Origin: Synaphobranchus kaupii
Lineage: Eukaryota > Chordata > Actinopteri > Anguilliformes > Synaphobranchidae
NCBI GenBank assembly: GCA_029718625.1
Contig: CM056379.1
Span: 62,523,626 to 62,587,625, forward strand
Length of the DNA: 64,000 nt
Reading direction: 5' to 3'
This document shows positions 34,355-46,345 of the stretch, in pieces. Made by a program: the position numbers and the translations under genes. The notes beneath the pieces are model-generated. The model searched no databases. It saw only the letters and a list, made by a program, of their open reading frames with translations, and was not told the origin of the DNA. How positions within the stretch are numbered: position 1 is the first letter of the stretch; each line of letters opens with the position of its first letter.

Positions 34355-35690
34355 ACTAAGAGACATCCAGTGAAACAGTTTGTAATAAACCCCCCAGCTC
34401 GTTCAGTGTAACAGTAGCTTATACCCTATACTAAAAAATACCATAAAACAGCAACATTTCTGCCAGTCTTTTCACCGTTTTCTTGCAATATAACCATTAC
34501 AAACACACAAAATCTCTAATTTAAATATGGCTGTTTGTGGCTGGAATAATGTACATAATGACTCTTAGTTGATCACCCACAAAGTGTGAAACGATAGCGT
34601 GTGCAAATAATTTGGTATCATTTTAGTAACCCCATAGTGCTTTCCAAAACATGCAATCAAATATGCAAAAAAATACACAACTGCTTTACTAAGACTATTA
34701 AAACAAGAGATTATACTGCTGTCTTTAGGACTGAACTGAAAATAATCATTAAAAAATCCAGATGTCTGGAAGGAGTCGGAAAATTCATGGAACAATACAG
34801 TTGTACACTGAGTTGATTTCTAACAAATGGAGCACTCATCCCAGCTTATTCAGGGGAATGGAGTATGCGAGACATGTGAGTTGGATATGGTGATATAGCA
34901 GGCATTCAGAAGCTCTGACTCACAGAGCAGAAGACCTTACATTGAAGAGAGGAGGGCCAGTGTTTGTTTATCTTTAACTGCAGACTCCGCTTCTTCCTCA
35001 ATGAAACCCTTTCTCAAAACCAGCATTGCTTTTTGCTGACTTCCACTGATGAGAAAATTAAGCCTTGAGAAATCTGAAATTGTGTGTGCGTGTGTGCATG
35101 CACCAGTAAACCAGAGAAGACCTAGAAAAGACATATAATCTATGGAATAAGGGAGTCTAACTTTCAATTATTTTCTATCAGTCTTACATAATCAGTACAA
35201 TCATTTTCTTTTGCTGAGATAAAGGGCTGTTTATGTTCAAATTAGTGCATTTAGTGCAGTTCAAACACAATGAAAAGCAGACCTCGGAGAAGGTAGTGAA
35301 ACTAAGCAGATTTGGTGGAGATTTGATGAAAATGAAGCATGTCTGCAAGTTGTGCAAGATACGCGTATTCAGAGTTTTCACTTAATCAATGGAAACCATC
35401 CATATCTACACTGGAGATAACCTAAAATGTAAGCCGTATAATCACCCCTGGCTCAAATTCCACGTAGCTTAAGCTATTTGTGATTCAGACATTTGACTTA
35501 TCCAGTTTTAAGTGCCTCTCCAGGATATATGCGGCATTACACGCGCAGGGTGGATATTTGATGAAAATGAGTGCAACCCACTTTGTTCAGAAAAAAAGGT
35601 GGTTTATGTCTAGCGCCACCAATAGATTATTATGAAAAATACAGCATCTTTTGCATAAATGCATATTAGAATGAGTGCATGTATTTCAAC
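34355..35690. other. no gene seen
   Basis: AT-rich sequence without recognisable repeats or coding frames. Confidence 0.4.
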
Positions 35691-35696
35691 ATAATA

Positions 35697-36425
35697 TGTC
35701 ACGGTTTGACAATCCTTTCTTCCATTTCTGTGTTTATGGTTCTCTGGAGCCCTGAGCTGGCATTCCGGTTTCTCTTTTGCCACCTGCTCCGTGTTTTCCC
35801 GTCTCCCGCTCATTACCTGGCGCACCTGTTCCTGGTTTCCTGTGGGCTATATAAGCACGCTGTTTCCGCCTTCCGGTGCTTGTGTGTCTTTGTTTGCCAC
35901 TTTCACCAAGCCAGGTTAAGGTATTGCCGGGAGACTGAATTGTTGTCTTTGACAGTAACTCAGGAACTTCCTCGAGTTTAGGTTAAATCCCTTTTTACTC
36001 TAGTTTCTGTTAATTTATCTCTCCGTTTATTTGCCAGTTTGTTGGGTTACCTTGGTTTTGCTTTTCTCCTCGCCTCTGTATATTATTCTCGGACAAGTGT
36101 CAGAGATAGAGATTTGCCACTTGCTTATTTTTTCTCTCTAGTTCGCCCATATATTACGTTTTTTTTAATTTTGGCTTACGCCGGGATTCTTTCTTTGTTC
36201 TCGGTTCTGTGTTATTTTTACAAATTTCGCACAGAGCCAGTGGGGTCGTTTTAGTTTTGGGTCTACTAAGGGATTATTATCCCTTCCCTTTATTTCTCAG
36301 CTCGAGTTTATGAGTCTTGTCCTGTTTTATAAGGGACGTTTAATTTCTTTTGTTTTCCACAGGAGTTTTATTCCCGCTTTTCTTTATTCTCCTTTATCTA
36401 GTGGTTATCCACAGCTTAATCTAGT
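35697..36425 (+). repeat. LTR-like fragment B
   Basis: It starts near TGTCACGGTTTGACAATCC and contains 'ggctatataagcacgctg' (TATATAA at 35848-35854) followed by 'ccttccggtgcttg'. It parallels fragment A at 29945-30540, but the two are well diverged. No retroelement genes are adjacent. Confidence 0.5.
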
Positions 36426-36625
36426 CCCACCCTACATTCACATGCAGAGAGGTTATAGTATCGCTTATAAAAGTACCTGAAAATAAAATATCAAGAGTAT
36501 TTTGATATTGGGATGGCAGGTATGCCATCCGCCAAGTTATGGCTTGGCGAGGCATGCCCCACACCTATACAGCACAGAGAGTTTGGCACTTTTCAGGGTT
36601 TCCTACAGAAGTAACCACAACGACC
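36420..36625 (+). repeat. dispersed repeat pieces with partners at 39.8 and 60.7 kb
   Basis: The first part (36420-36510, with gcagagaggttatagtatcg) matches 39833-39935. The second (36565-36625, with ttttcagggtttcctacaga) matches 60705-60775 in inverse orientation. Family unknown. Confidence 0.6.
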
Positions 36626-36949
36626 ACAGACTCTCAGCCCTTAAAAACCTTAACTTCTGTACATTCCTGACCTCATGTAACCACCCAGCATTCAGATACA
36701 ACTTCACACATCCACACAATAAAGCCCCAAACTTGGGTTATTTTGCCGGTTTTTCTCTCCTTTCTCTTCTGCTTCTTCTTATTATTATTATTATTAAAAT
36801 TTTTCCTGCCTCAAAGAATAATTCTCTCCATTGGATAACAACATCGCATACCTGCTATCCCAAGCTTATCGACCAATAAAAACGTGTGGACAAACTAATG
36901 TGGACACATCACAGAATCACAGACAAAACTGCTATACGGCTGTGCATTG

Positions 36950-37185
36950 TCCATGAAGCTACTGTGGCCTACTGGTTGAAGTTGCTGAATCTCACACAGA
37001 GGATTGGGGGTTTGATCCCCACCAGGGTGCAAGTTTATTTTCGACAAAAACAATGTGCAACTGTTATACTTTTCATTTATTAGATTTAAATGTTATTTTC
37101 ACCATTAACAAACATATTTTTATTGCGAAGGCAAAAGACATGTTTACAATACTAACTGTTCAATGTTTCACTTTTACTACAGCGA
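36950..37185 (+). repeat. tRNA-derived SINE-like unit 1
   Basis: A polymerase III B-box-like gggtttgatcccc lies at 37008-37020 with a weak A box upstream (ctactggttgaag). The body ends in 'gacatgtttacaatactaac'. A sister unit follows directly. Confidence 0.5.
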
Positions 37186-37299
37186 AATGGTGAAAGTCAG
37201 ATGACACCACTTCAGGTAACGTTACGCAGTATGGAAACAAATGTTCCATTTGCCGTATACACTGACAAATGGCCTGTAGCCTATATCACATAACTGTAT

Positions 37300-37495
37300 C
37301 CAAGAAGCTTTGGTGTAGTGGTAAGTGTCAATCCTTACCATGTGAGAGATCTGGGTTTGATCCCTGCCGGGTATTAAAGTGTAATTTTATTTTGGACTAA
37401 AACAGTGTGCACATGTTATGGTTTTCCCCACATTAAAGAACGTCTTTTTATTGCAAAGACAAAGACATGTTTACAATATTAACTGTTCACTTGTT
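37300..37495 (+). repeat. tRNA-derived SINE-like unit 2
   Basis: A-box-like tggtgtagtggtaag starts at 37311, and the B box gggtttgatccc is at 37353-37364, spaced as in a tRNA gene. The body repeats that of unit 1, including 'gacatgtttacaatattaac'. It is too diverged from a cloverleaf to call a functional tRNA. Confidence 0.55.
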
Positions 37496-37499
37496 AGCC

Positions 37500-38565
37500 C
37501 TGTTACTTAAAACAATTCAGTCACTGGACACCACGGCAGTTATGCAATAGCTAGCGTTATGGGAATGGCTATTTGTCAAGCAAAGACAAAAGTTTTAAAC
37601 GCAGAATATCATCTGGTTATCATCATCGCATTGTTGCATTAATGTAAAAAATATATATAAATAGGTGTGCCAGGCTACATATTTTCACAAACGTTTGTTT
37701 TAAAGACGGTCATTACAGAAAAGCCGACATAGTTTGGTAGGCTATCGCTACCACTACACTTACAGTAGGCTCCTGGGAAAAAACATCCATGCGTAGCGTA
37801 GGCCTACCTATGTTGTAATTTCTTTATTCATTTGTGACAAATAAAAATGTGCACTTCAGCTCTGTTCACTTTATGCTTTTCACACATAACAAAATGTGAC
37901 CATAAAAATGATGTAGGCCAACTAGGAACTAGAATTAAGAATTTACGATAATATATTAAGAATTGATCATAGCCTACTATAAACTGCAATCCCTTAAGAG
38001 ATCGGATTTATAAACCGTCAATTCTCCAAACATATCTGTTTCATGGTTAGTCACTTAAAAAAATGACACTAGCCTCCGAACATGGCTCTAGTCTACACTA
38101 CTCTGCAGACAATATAGCTTACTGCAAACACTTTGAATTATAATAATAATCAGAATAATAATCTCTGGTAGGCTCCTTTCTTAGTAGTAGGCTTAGCTAT
38201 TGTCTTCTTTCTGGCCAAAATTCCTGAGAAATATGCGTTGTCAAATTAAGCTTGTTAGCCAACGTTAGTTTTGCCAGAGAAAAGTCAGTCAGCTGCCAGG
38301 AATGCAGGTACAAGCTAGGCTAACAAAGCGAATCAACATGCCTTATACATCCATTGCAGTACAGAAAACTAAACTAAATCTAGCTACATGGGTCTGGTAC
38401 CAAAAGATTTCCCACAGGTAACATTACACTACCGGAAAAAAAACTGCTCTGGAATTATTCTGTGCTCATTATGAACTCGGCAGCTCGTAACCCCAGACAT
38501 GGAAGCTCGGAGTTACACATACGGCAAGCCAGTGTTGAATAGCCTAACGTTACATGTATTTCCAT
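37500..38565. other. no gene seen
   Basis: AT-rich sequence. The 28 bases at 38346-38373 recur at the right edge of the window (63973-64000) with one change. Confidence 0.4.
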
Positions 38566-38568
38566 ATA

Positions 38569-38855
38569 CAGTCAAGCTGGAAAGTCTGCACACCCCTTTC
38601 ACCTTCTCCACGTTTTATTACGTTACAGACTTATACTACAATAGATTGAGTTCATTTGATACATATGATATTTTACATTTTGATTTTTAATAAATTAGCA
38701 CAAATGTCTAAAAACCTGTTTTCACTTTGTCATTATGGGCTATTTTGTGTAGAATGTTGAGACAAAAAATGAACTCAATCTATTGTAGAATATGTCTGTA
38801 ACGTAAAAAAATGTGGAGAAGGTGAAAGGGGTGTGCAGACTTTCCGGCTTGACTG
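38569..38855. mobile_element. Tc1-type MITE, 287 bp
   Basis: Ends CAGTCAAGCTGGAAAGTCTG (left) and CAGTCAAGCCGGAAAGTCTG (right, read inward) pair over about 70 bp. TA lies on both sides (38567-38568 and 38856-38857). The loop is AT-rich and non-coding. Confidence 0.88.
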
Positions 38856-39560
38856 TATGTCACCATATAGATTTGGTTCATTAATGTACATGCTTCTTCA
38901 TGATCCATAGCTCAGGTGGTGCTGTTCATTGTATTTTATTAGACATTTTCAATGTAAAAAAAGCCAAGTTACTCACACATAGCCTACAGAGCTCTGTCTA
39001 TAAGTCCTTAATTCCAACTTGCAAAAACTAGGCCTGCCTTTAAAAGTATTGATATCAAAATGTGGCCAAGTTACAACTGACAATATTGCCTATCGTAGCT
39101 CACACTAAATAAACTAGCTCTATTCCAAAGCAATGCTATCCAAACTTTCCTAAATTATTTAATGCAACTTGGCCCTGTGTTTTTTCATCTTACCATCTCA
39201 AGAGAATGTGGTCAATGAAACTGTATGTGCCACATTAAACTGAGAAATTAGAATTTATAGTGGAAATACTCTGATTCAGATGTGTTGCACTTAGAAATTA
39301 AACATAAAGATTACCACACTACAGGGCATGTTTGAACAATTGTCTGCATCCACTGCTTTGGGTCTATGAAAAGCACAGAATGAACAAAATGTATTATTAT
39401 TATTATTATGTATTGATTGATTTATTTGGATTCCTTTCGAAACATATGTGGTCCTACAGAGCATAGACATCCTTGTGTTCACAAAATTCTTTTTGCAAAT
39501 ATCATAACTATTATTATGTTAAGAAAATGAGTACTATTACTTATTTGTTACAAGCGATAC

Positions 39561-39759
39561 TGAGCTATCAAACGAGCCCCAAACCATCACTCTGTTGCCA
39601 GATATGGAGTAGATGTGGATGGATCACTGCAAGGGTTATTTCTCCGGACTCATTTTCCTATAGAACTCTATGGGGAAAAAAGTCAGGAGAAACAACCCTT
39701 AAAGTGATCCATCCACATCTGGCAACAGAGTGATGGTTTGGGGCTCGTTTGATAGCTCA
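39561..39759. mobile_element. foldback MITE, about 199 bp
   Basis: Arms 'tgagctatcaaacgagcccc' and its inverse at 39740-39759 pair over about 75 bp, continuing through 'aaaccatcactctgttgcca'. The left arm has an extra piece of about 11 bases (atggagtagat) absent from the right arm. The loop is about 40 bp. Confidence 0.85.
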
Positions 39760-39832
39760 GACCCTTGATAACTTACAGCCATTTAGCCAGCCATGTGTTC
39801 CATACTGTACCAGTGTAATTTACAGCTGAATC

Positions 39833-39935
39833 TAGTCTCACCCCCCAATTTCCATAGAGATCCATTCAAATGCAGAGAGGTTATAGTATCGCTTGTAACA
39901 GTACCTGAAAATAAGATATCGACAGTTTTTTGATG
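39833..39935 (+). repeat. second copy of the 36.4-kb dispersed repeat
   Basis: Shares gcagagaggttatagtatcg and 'acctgaaaataa.atatc' with 36420-36510. Confidence 0.6.
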
Positions 39936-40019
39936 TTGATGGTCACAGACTTCAGGAAGAAACAGCATGTAAAGGATATGCGACCAAATATGAAATATGA
40001 TACTTTAAAAATACGTTAA

Positions 40020-40237
40020 AGCAAAGGGTATGAATACTTATGTAAATGAGAAATTTTATTTTTTTATTTTTAATAAATTTGCAAAAATCTCAAAAAAACT
40101 TTTTTCACATTGTCATTATGGGGTGTTGTGTGTAGAATTTTGAGGGAAAAAATTAATTTAATCAATTTTGGAATAAGGCTGTAACAGAACAAAATGTGGA
40201 AAAAGTGAAGCGCTGTGAATACTTTCCGGATGCACTG
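40020..40237. mobile_element. truncated Tc1-type MITE
   Basis: The right end read inward is CAGTGCATCCGGAAAGTATT, with TA at 40238-40239. The inner part 'tcattatggggtgttgtgtg' is typical of this abundant fish MITE. The left end is degenerate or missing. Confidence 0.75.
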
Positions 40238-40239
40238 TA

Positions 40240-41195
40240 TATGTCAAAGTTTGGTCCATACAATGCCATAATATCATCATAAGGGTGACTGAAAGATCCC
40301 AAAGTGGGGCAGGTAATGGCTTCCGGCAGTCTTCCAGGACCAGCCAGGGATAGGAGGGGGCGGGACTACATAGCTCTATAGATAGAGCCAGAGCAATAAG
40401 GTGGAACACAGACAGACCCACGACTGTAAAACCAGTCGAAATGCACTCTTCCTTTTAAATTGCAGTCACACCAGATTAAACTGGCCTTTCACATCAGAAT
40501 AGCCTTTTGTGGTTTTCTGGAAAAAGAGGTGCGTAAATGAGGGGTGCTAACAGAGCCAGTTTAGAGTGAATCCCACCCGGCCACCCCCACCCTGACATGC
40601 CGAGACACTAAGCAGACAGCATTCCTCCTGCGGAAAACCTTTCTAGATGCAACTTTAAACAAGGATCCCTCAGCCGCAGCGCTGTCCTCCCACATGGCAA
40701 CAGGGTGCAGGGCAGTGTGCTTGGAGAACTCCAAAAAGCAACTCCTGGACAAGTGATTTGTATGTTATTTAATCATAATACAACATACTTTAGACTTTGT
40801 AAGAGATCTGGAAAACATAGATTTTGAGAATAAGGTTTTCGAACAGTTTAGCATGGCAGTGCTTCCATATCCAAACCCCTGCACAAGACTGCATCATGGC
40901 TGGTGTGGCAGCACTGCCTGGTATCGTCTAATATGCTTTGTTTACTACTGTGTGTGAAGTAGCTGTACAGCTCTTTCATCCCAACACCACATCGTAAACT
41001 GAGTCTGTAAACTGAGACCCTTCTTGCCTGCCTCTACCTGTTCGGTGCATAACTTGTGCTCCTTGATGCTATCAGCACCTCCCACCCCATCACCTTGCTG
41101 TAACTCTGGAACCAAAACCAGAACAAAGCCCTGCCCTGCCTCACCCCAACCAGTCACACCCATAATCAGAGACTGCTGGGCCAAGAAAGCCAAGA
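40240..41195. other. no gene seen
   Basis: No convincing frame. Frames of 60-90 codons on both strands show no domain. Confidence 0.4.
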
Positions 41196-41593
41196 GGATT
41201 CCTGAGCTTAAGTTAACAAGACAGAAGAGGATGCAATCACTATTGAGGAATAATAGTTTGAAGACAAACCTCTTCAGACTCCACCTTGACTGATATCCTC
41301 ACCTAGGAATATCAGTTCCCGGTTTACTAGTTCCCTGTGTTTTCCTGTCTGTTTATTATAGTTTATTATAGTTTATAATAGTATTTGGAATGGAAGTGTG
41401 GTGTTGCTGATTTGCCCACAGCTTACTGTGAACTACAGTCGACGTTCATTGCTAGGGATAGCTGCTACATTATGGGAAGGATGTGCTTTGTCTGTTCTGT
41501 AGTGATCTTGATGATGTCTCTGTATGCACTTACTGTACGTCGCTTTGGATAAAAGCGTCTGCTAAATGAATGTAATGTAATGTAATGTAATGT
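41196..41593 (+). repeat. 3' end of a LINE or LINE-tailed SINE
   Basis: A short frame ending SLKTNLFRLHLD followed by a stop resembles the C-terminal end of a fish non-LTR reverse transcriptase. The 3' tail gtcgctttggataaaagcgt, 'ctgctaaatgaatg' and GTAAT repeats at 41535-41593 is the conserved core also found, inverted, at 10300-10533. Confidence 0.55.
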
Positions 41594-42731
41594 TTGGCTT
41601 TTGTTAATAAATACACTTCCTTGTTTCACCTTGTGTCCAAGTACTGTACATCACTAATACCCCTTTCATACCAAAGCAACAACCTGGGTAAAACCATAGA
41701 CTGTAGAAAACAAGTGCAGCTAGGTCAACCTAGTGCATGCCGGGTGCTGGAGGTCTTGTTTGAGTGATGGCTCTCTCACCCTAGTGCAATAAGTAGGCTA
41801 TTCTGCGAGTGGTGTTGCATGTGGCGTCAAGGTTCCTGCCTGGGAAGTATTTGTGTGGAAATATCACGCATACACATATGAGGGTGCACATGTGCAAAGC
41901 ACTGGTGATTGGCAGCCAATCAGAAATACTAAATATTCTCCCCCAGAATTACGTGTGCACATCTACTATGACATTGCTAAGAAACCGAAATATTTAGGCT
42001 ACCCAACGGATCAGCTATGCGCAATATAAAAAGCGACGTCGGTTGTTAGGAAACCGTGTTTACACACAAACACCGCAAGATCAGCATGCTACCACCATTT
42101 ACTGCCAGTATTAACGTCGCTTCTCGCGCGACTTCAAACAAGGGGGATTACGCACTTTATTTTGACTTAAATTATGAAAATAACCAAATCTATTATAAAT
42201 GGTAGACCTGTCTTGTTTCATTTAAGCCATTTACCAAGTTTCTGTGATGCTCACACCTGGAGTTATAAAGTCTTAAACAAAGTACCCCCTAGATAGCTGA
42301 GAATTGACCAAATTTGCCATCTGCACAAAGGGGTTAAGACTTTTGTGACATAGTTTTTACATAAAAGCACTTTTGAGCACATCATCGGGCTATTGATTCA
42401 GGAGTTAACATACTTGGGCCAGCGTAATGGCAAACTGCTTTGAATTCGCTAGCCAGCTGGCTACCAAATTAGCTGTATTAGCAGGAGAAAATGGACTTCA
42501 AGCAAGCTGCCTAGGTCCACATTTTATGACATTGAAAAGCGACAATCCTGTTCAGTATTGACCTGTGCTAAAGTGAACTTGTGTGGCTTCTGTGAATGGT
42601 GAGGACTTACCTGTGACCATAGAGTGGTTTGAATGGGTCAAACGCAGGTTGAAACAGTGTATACTATGCCATGTCAAGCCCAAGTTAGAAAGGAGTGAAA
42701 TATTAGTAGGGAGCATCAACAACATTAGAGT
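41594..42731. other. no gene seen
   Basis: No supported frame or recognised repeat. Confidence 0.4.
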
Positions 42732-43673
42732 CCACCCTTAAAGAATAATTAAATTTTTTTACTTGGACCTATTTTTTTAACTATTTCCACAATGCTCATT
42801 GGTAATAATAATGTTGTCACATTTTTCTTTTTTTAGCTTTGGTCACCCCGAGAACCACTCTACTCTACTGTAAATGGAGTCCAATGGGGCATATTTAGAT
42901 ACAGGTTCAATTTACCTCAAACAAGTCCACTTTATTTAAACCTCTTATTTGGAAGTGAAAACGAGTGTTAAAGCTGAAATTTATTGGCCGAAATTAAAAT
43001 TCTAATATATTTTGTTGCATGCTCTTGCAGAATTGACCTCCCGTACTTACCTATTATGTGCACATGAAAATGTATTGTTTCCAGTGGTGTGTGGCTCGCC
43101 TTTATAAGCTAACATGGAAAATCCAAAACCTGCTGCAATGGCTGGTTATTCATCAGACTATTGTGAGGATGTTGAGTCTCTTCACTTTGATGACCACCCA
43201 GATTTTTTTGACTCAGTATACAGACGAATAGCTAAATCAAACTGAAGAGGATAGAAGGAGAACGGAGGCTGAGACAGAAAGGCAAGATGCAGAGTATTCT
43301 GTGTATTCCGGTTCAAATAAATATGGTTGGCAGTAACTACAAGTAAGTACAGTAGGTCAATTCTGCAGGTTCAAAGAGCATGCAACGGAATACATTTTAA
43401 TTTCGGCAAATAAATTTCAACTTTCACACTCGCTTTCACTTCAAAAGAGGAGGTAATCAGATACACTGGACTTGTTTGAGGTAAATTGAACCTCTATCTA
43501 AATAGCCCCCATTGGACTTCATTGTAAAGCAGAGTGGAGCGGTTCTAGGGGTAACCAAAGCTCAAAAAAGAAAGATGTGGCAAAATTATTATTATTACCA
43601 ATCAGCATGATTGAAATACTACTTCGTAAAATAGGTCCAAGTCAAAAAAAGCCAGAATTGTCCTTGGGAGTTC
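42732..43673. mobile_element. foldback element with about 320-bp arms
   Basis: The left arm (about 42732-43050) and right arm (about 43340-43673) pair: 'tttttacttggacctatttt', 'ctcattggtaataataat', 'atggagtccaatggggc' and 'gcatgctctt' each recur inverted on the other side. TTAA is present at the left border (cccTTAAag), while the right border has a changed version, so a TTAA target is possible. The loop of about 290 bp holds a short coding-like stretch. Confidence 0.82.
43114..43245 (+). pseudogene. 43-codon frame in the foldback loop
   Basis: It starts ATG with MENPKPAAMAGYSSDYCEDV and is acidic, then ends RRIAKSN and stop. In the next frame a hydrophilic stretch (EEDRRRTEAETERQDAEYSV) continues for about 35 codons to 43337, consistent with one longer ancestral exon broken by a frameshift. 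I do not recognise the product. Its position between inverted arms suggests a first exon of the gene once carried by an autonomous element. Confidence 0.35.
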
Positions 43674-43781
43674 AAGAGAAAGTTGAGGATTGGATACTCT
43701 TTTAGGAGCTGTAAGGATTGGTGGTCTTTAAGGACCTTTAAAACACAGAAGGGATGTCAGCACCTACAAATTGCTCCTGTT

Positions 43782-43783
<2 letters not shown>

Positions 43784-43847
<64 letters not shown>
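43784..43847. repeat. (TG)32 microsatellite
   Basis: Uninterrupted TG dinucleotides over 64 bases. The valine/cysteine and threonine/histidine runs in overlapping open frames come only from this tract. Confidence 0.97.
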
Positions 43848-43849
<2 letters not shown>

Positions 43850-46160
43850 GAGCAGGGGGGCACCAGGGTTGTCACTATTCCTCTGGCTCCTCCCTCTCTC
43901 CCATCCCTTCCAACAGTGGGATCCCTGTGTAAACATAAATATGCCTTCATCAGATAACAGACATCATGGCCAATTTAGAAGAGAAGCTCTGCATTTCAGT
44001 ATGACTCCTTATTTACAGAAAATGGTAAATATTATGCTTAAAAGTATTTGGTTATGGAAAATCTTAAACTAAAGGCAAAAGAAGGAAAACCTCCTCTCCT
44101 TTGTAGCAAAGGATGCTGAAAATCCTTTGGGCTTCCCACTGCCAATTTTGAGAAAATATCTCAGTATTGAAAAGTGTAATCCTTTAAAACCAAACTGCTT
44201 TATTACTAAAAAAGCTTTAGAGGCTGTTTTCTATTTCTGGTGGAAGTGTCTCAGAAAGAATTGCATCATGGAAAATATCATCCAGGCAAAATGGAAGCAA
44301 AAGACAAAGATTTGAAAGGCAAGTCACAGCCCTGTATTTTGCCCTCCTGTGGCTATTTTGCTTTGTCCCACATGGCTGTAGGACCAGACCCTGCCTCCAT
44401 AGCACTTTCAACTTTTTCCATTCCATATTCCTGTAACTTGATCTCCCACACCAAAGCAGTTCTCTTTTGGCATGAAAAGATTAACCCATTCCTGACCTTT
44501 GGAAGAGACATGTATGGCGCATTTTGAAGCAACTAGCGCGCAGGTACATGCTCGCTTTCAGGTCAATCAGAAGACCAATGCAATAATGCACCGGTGAAAT
44601 GCAGAACAGGTGGGTAGATCTTCATGTCTGGCTTTGAAACCAAGTGAGAAAACATCTCTCCCTTCAGCATTTGAGCTCAGTTTTCAAGCATCTGGATTCA
44701 TTTACACTCCATGAGGCTAGATTCAGTGGAGTTCTTTCTCCAGTGACTTCTGCTCCTTTCAGCTAAAAGAAAGTAAATCAGCATGCAACAACAGCTTAAC
44801 CAGCACTGAAAATTAAGCCTGACTTTTTTCCCTTCTGGAAAACATTTCTGAATTGCAGTTTCACCTTATTTATTCAATTAAAATCCATAAACGCTCCCAC
44901 ACATTTTGTAAAATATACATTAACAGTTTGGAAGAAAACAATCCAACCAGATTCAACTTTACCTTGATAAGGAAATAAAATACCTAGGGAACAAAATACT
45001 TACTTACTAGTCTTTTACAAGCTGTCTGAGATGTGGATGCTGGATAATCACAAAAAAACATGTTTTTGAAAAACATGGTCTAACTATCCCAATTAAATAA
45101 TTTCCTTTGGATCAATCACTTGGGCAAATCCCTGTACTTGTTGAAGCAAAATGAGATGCATTCTGAAAAAAGGACTCAGATTAATTGAAATAAAAAATAT
45201 GTGGACATTTTAATGGTAGAATCTGAGCCACATGGTAACGTTGAGAATTTTGACTTTATATTTCAAGATGTCAGTGGTAATAAATAATATAATTTTATAA
45301 TTAATTGGTGGTGCACATCAGATTTTTTTGCTGTTTTGTTATACTCCAAAAAGTGATGCTAATGAATAAATTTGGACCTCTTGTGATATTTACTTTTAAA
45401 AATGTAATGACAGATACTGTAAGTACTTGGTCAAAATATTGCTGAGGTATAATAATGACAATAATAAGATAACATAAACACATATAATGACATTTTAAGG
45501 ACAATAAAAAAAATGAATTAAGCATGGATGTCAGTTATGTGGGTTGTGAAGAGGAAGTAGTTTAAAGCATGGCGGAGATTTATGGTGTCTTCTTTATAGC
45601 ATGTATGTATCATAGGACAATGACAACAGGTTTATACACGTATTGCAGTAGCCAATATTCTACATTCTAGAAATGCCACCAGCAACCTTTGACCTGCCTT
45701 GTTTGTGTTTCTTTAGCCTTCCTCAATCATAGACAACCTGAATAATAGTGATATTCCTGGTTATAAATAACATCCAGTCATAAATATATAATAATTATGA
45801 TTATCGCTCCAGTGCATTAACAGTGAACACTGCTTATGTGTGTGCAACAAATGCTTTTTTGACTGGACAGATGTCTCAGTTGGCTGAATTGATCATGTTG
45901 ATTTGATCATCTCAGAATATTGAATCTTTACCCAAACAATTTTTTGGGTATTATATTGTAGTTCCTACAAATATTACATTAAATCAGGGTCAGGGTGTTG
46001 TTTTTCAGAAGGGTTTAGATTTGGGAAATAGACAATTCTCTGGGCTGAGCTACATTTACAATACAGTCCATGCCTTTATTTACAAATGCAAAAAAGTAGA
46101 AACATTATTATTTAAGCAGTTCACAGCTAAAATATGTGAATACAAATAACAACAAAAATT
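43850..46160. other. no gene seen
   Basis: AT-rich sequence without recognised coding or mobile features. Confidence 0.4.
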
Positions 46161-46162
46161 CA

Positions 46163-46345
46163 AGTGAGATATTATACACCTACAATTCCAGTGAGATATT
46201 ATACACCTAAAATTCTAGTCAGATATTATACACGTAAAATTCCAGTGAGATATTATGCACGTAAAATTCCAGTGAGATATTATGCACATAAAATTCCAGT
46301 GAGATATTATACATGTAATATTCCAGTGAGATATTATATGCCTAA
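46163..46345. repeat. 27-bp minisatellite, nearly 7 units
   Basis: Each unit reads like agtgagatattatacacc and then 'taaaattcc'. Units start at 46163 and every 27 bases after that; the last is partial. Because 27 is a multiple of three, the plus frame at 46164-46385 stays open and repeats a nine-residue VRYYTPKIP-like unit. I treat that frame as a by-product of the repeat. Confidence 0.93.

Noticed and set aside
37311..37385. Functional tRNA gene
   Set aside because: A- and B-box-like sequences are present, but arms do not pair as a cloverleaf and the unit is repeated with a SINE-like body.
43683..44072. 129-codon frame over the TG tract
   Set aside because: Most of its length is the (TG)32 microsatellite.
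46163..46345. CRISPR-like array
   Set aside because: Units are adjacent with no unique spacers, and the sequence is vertebrate.
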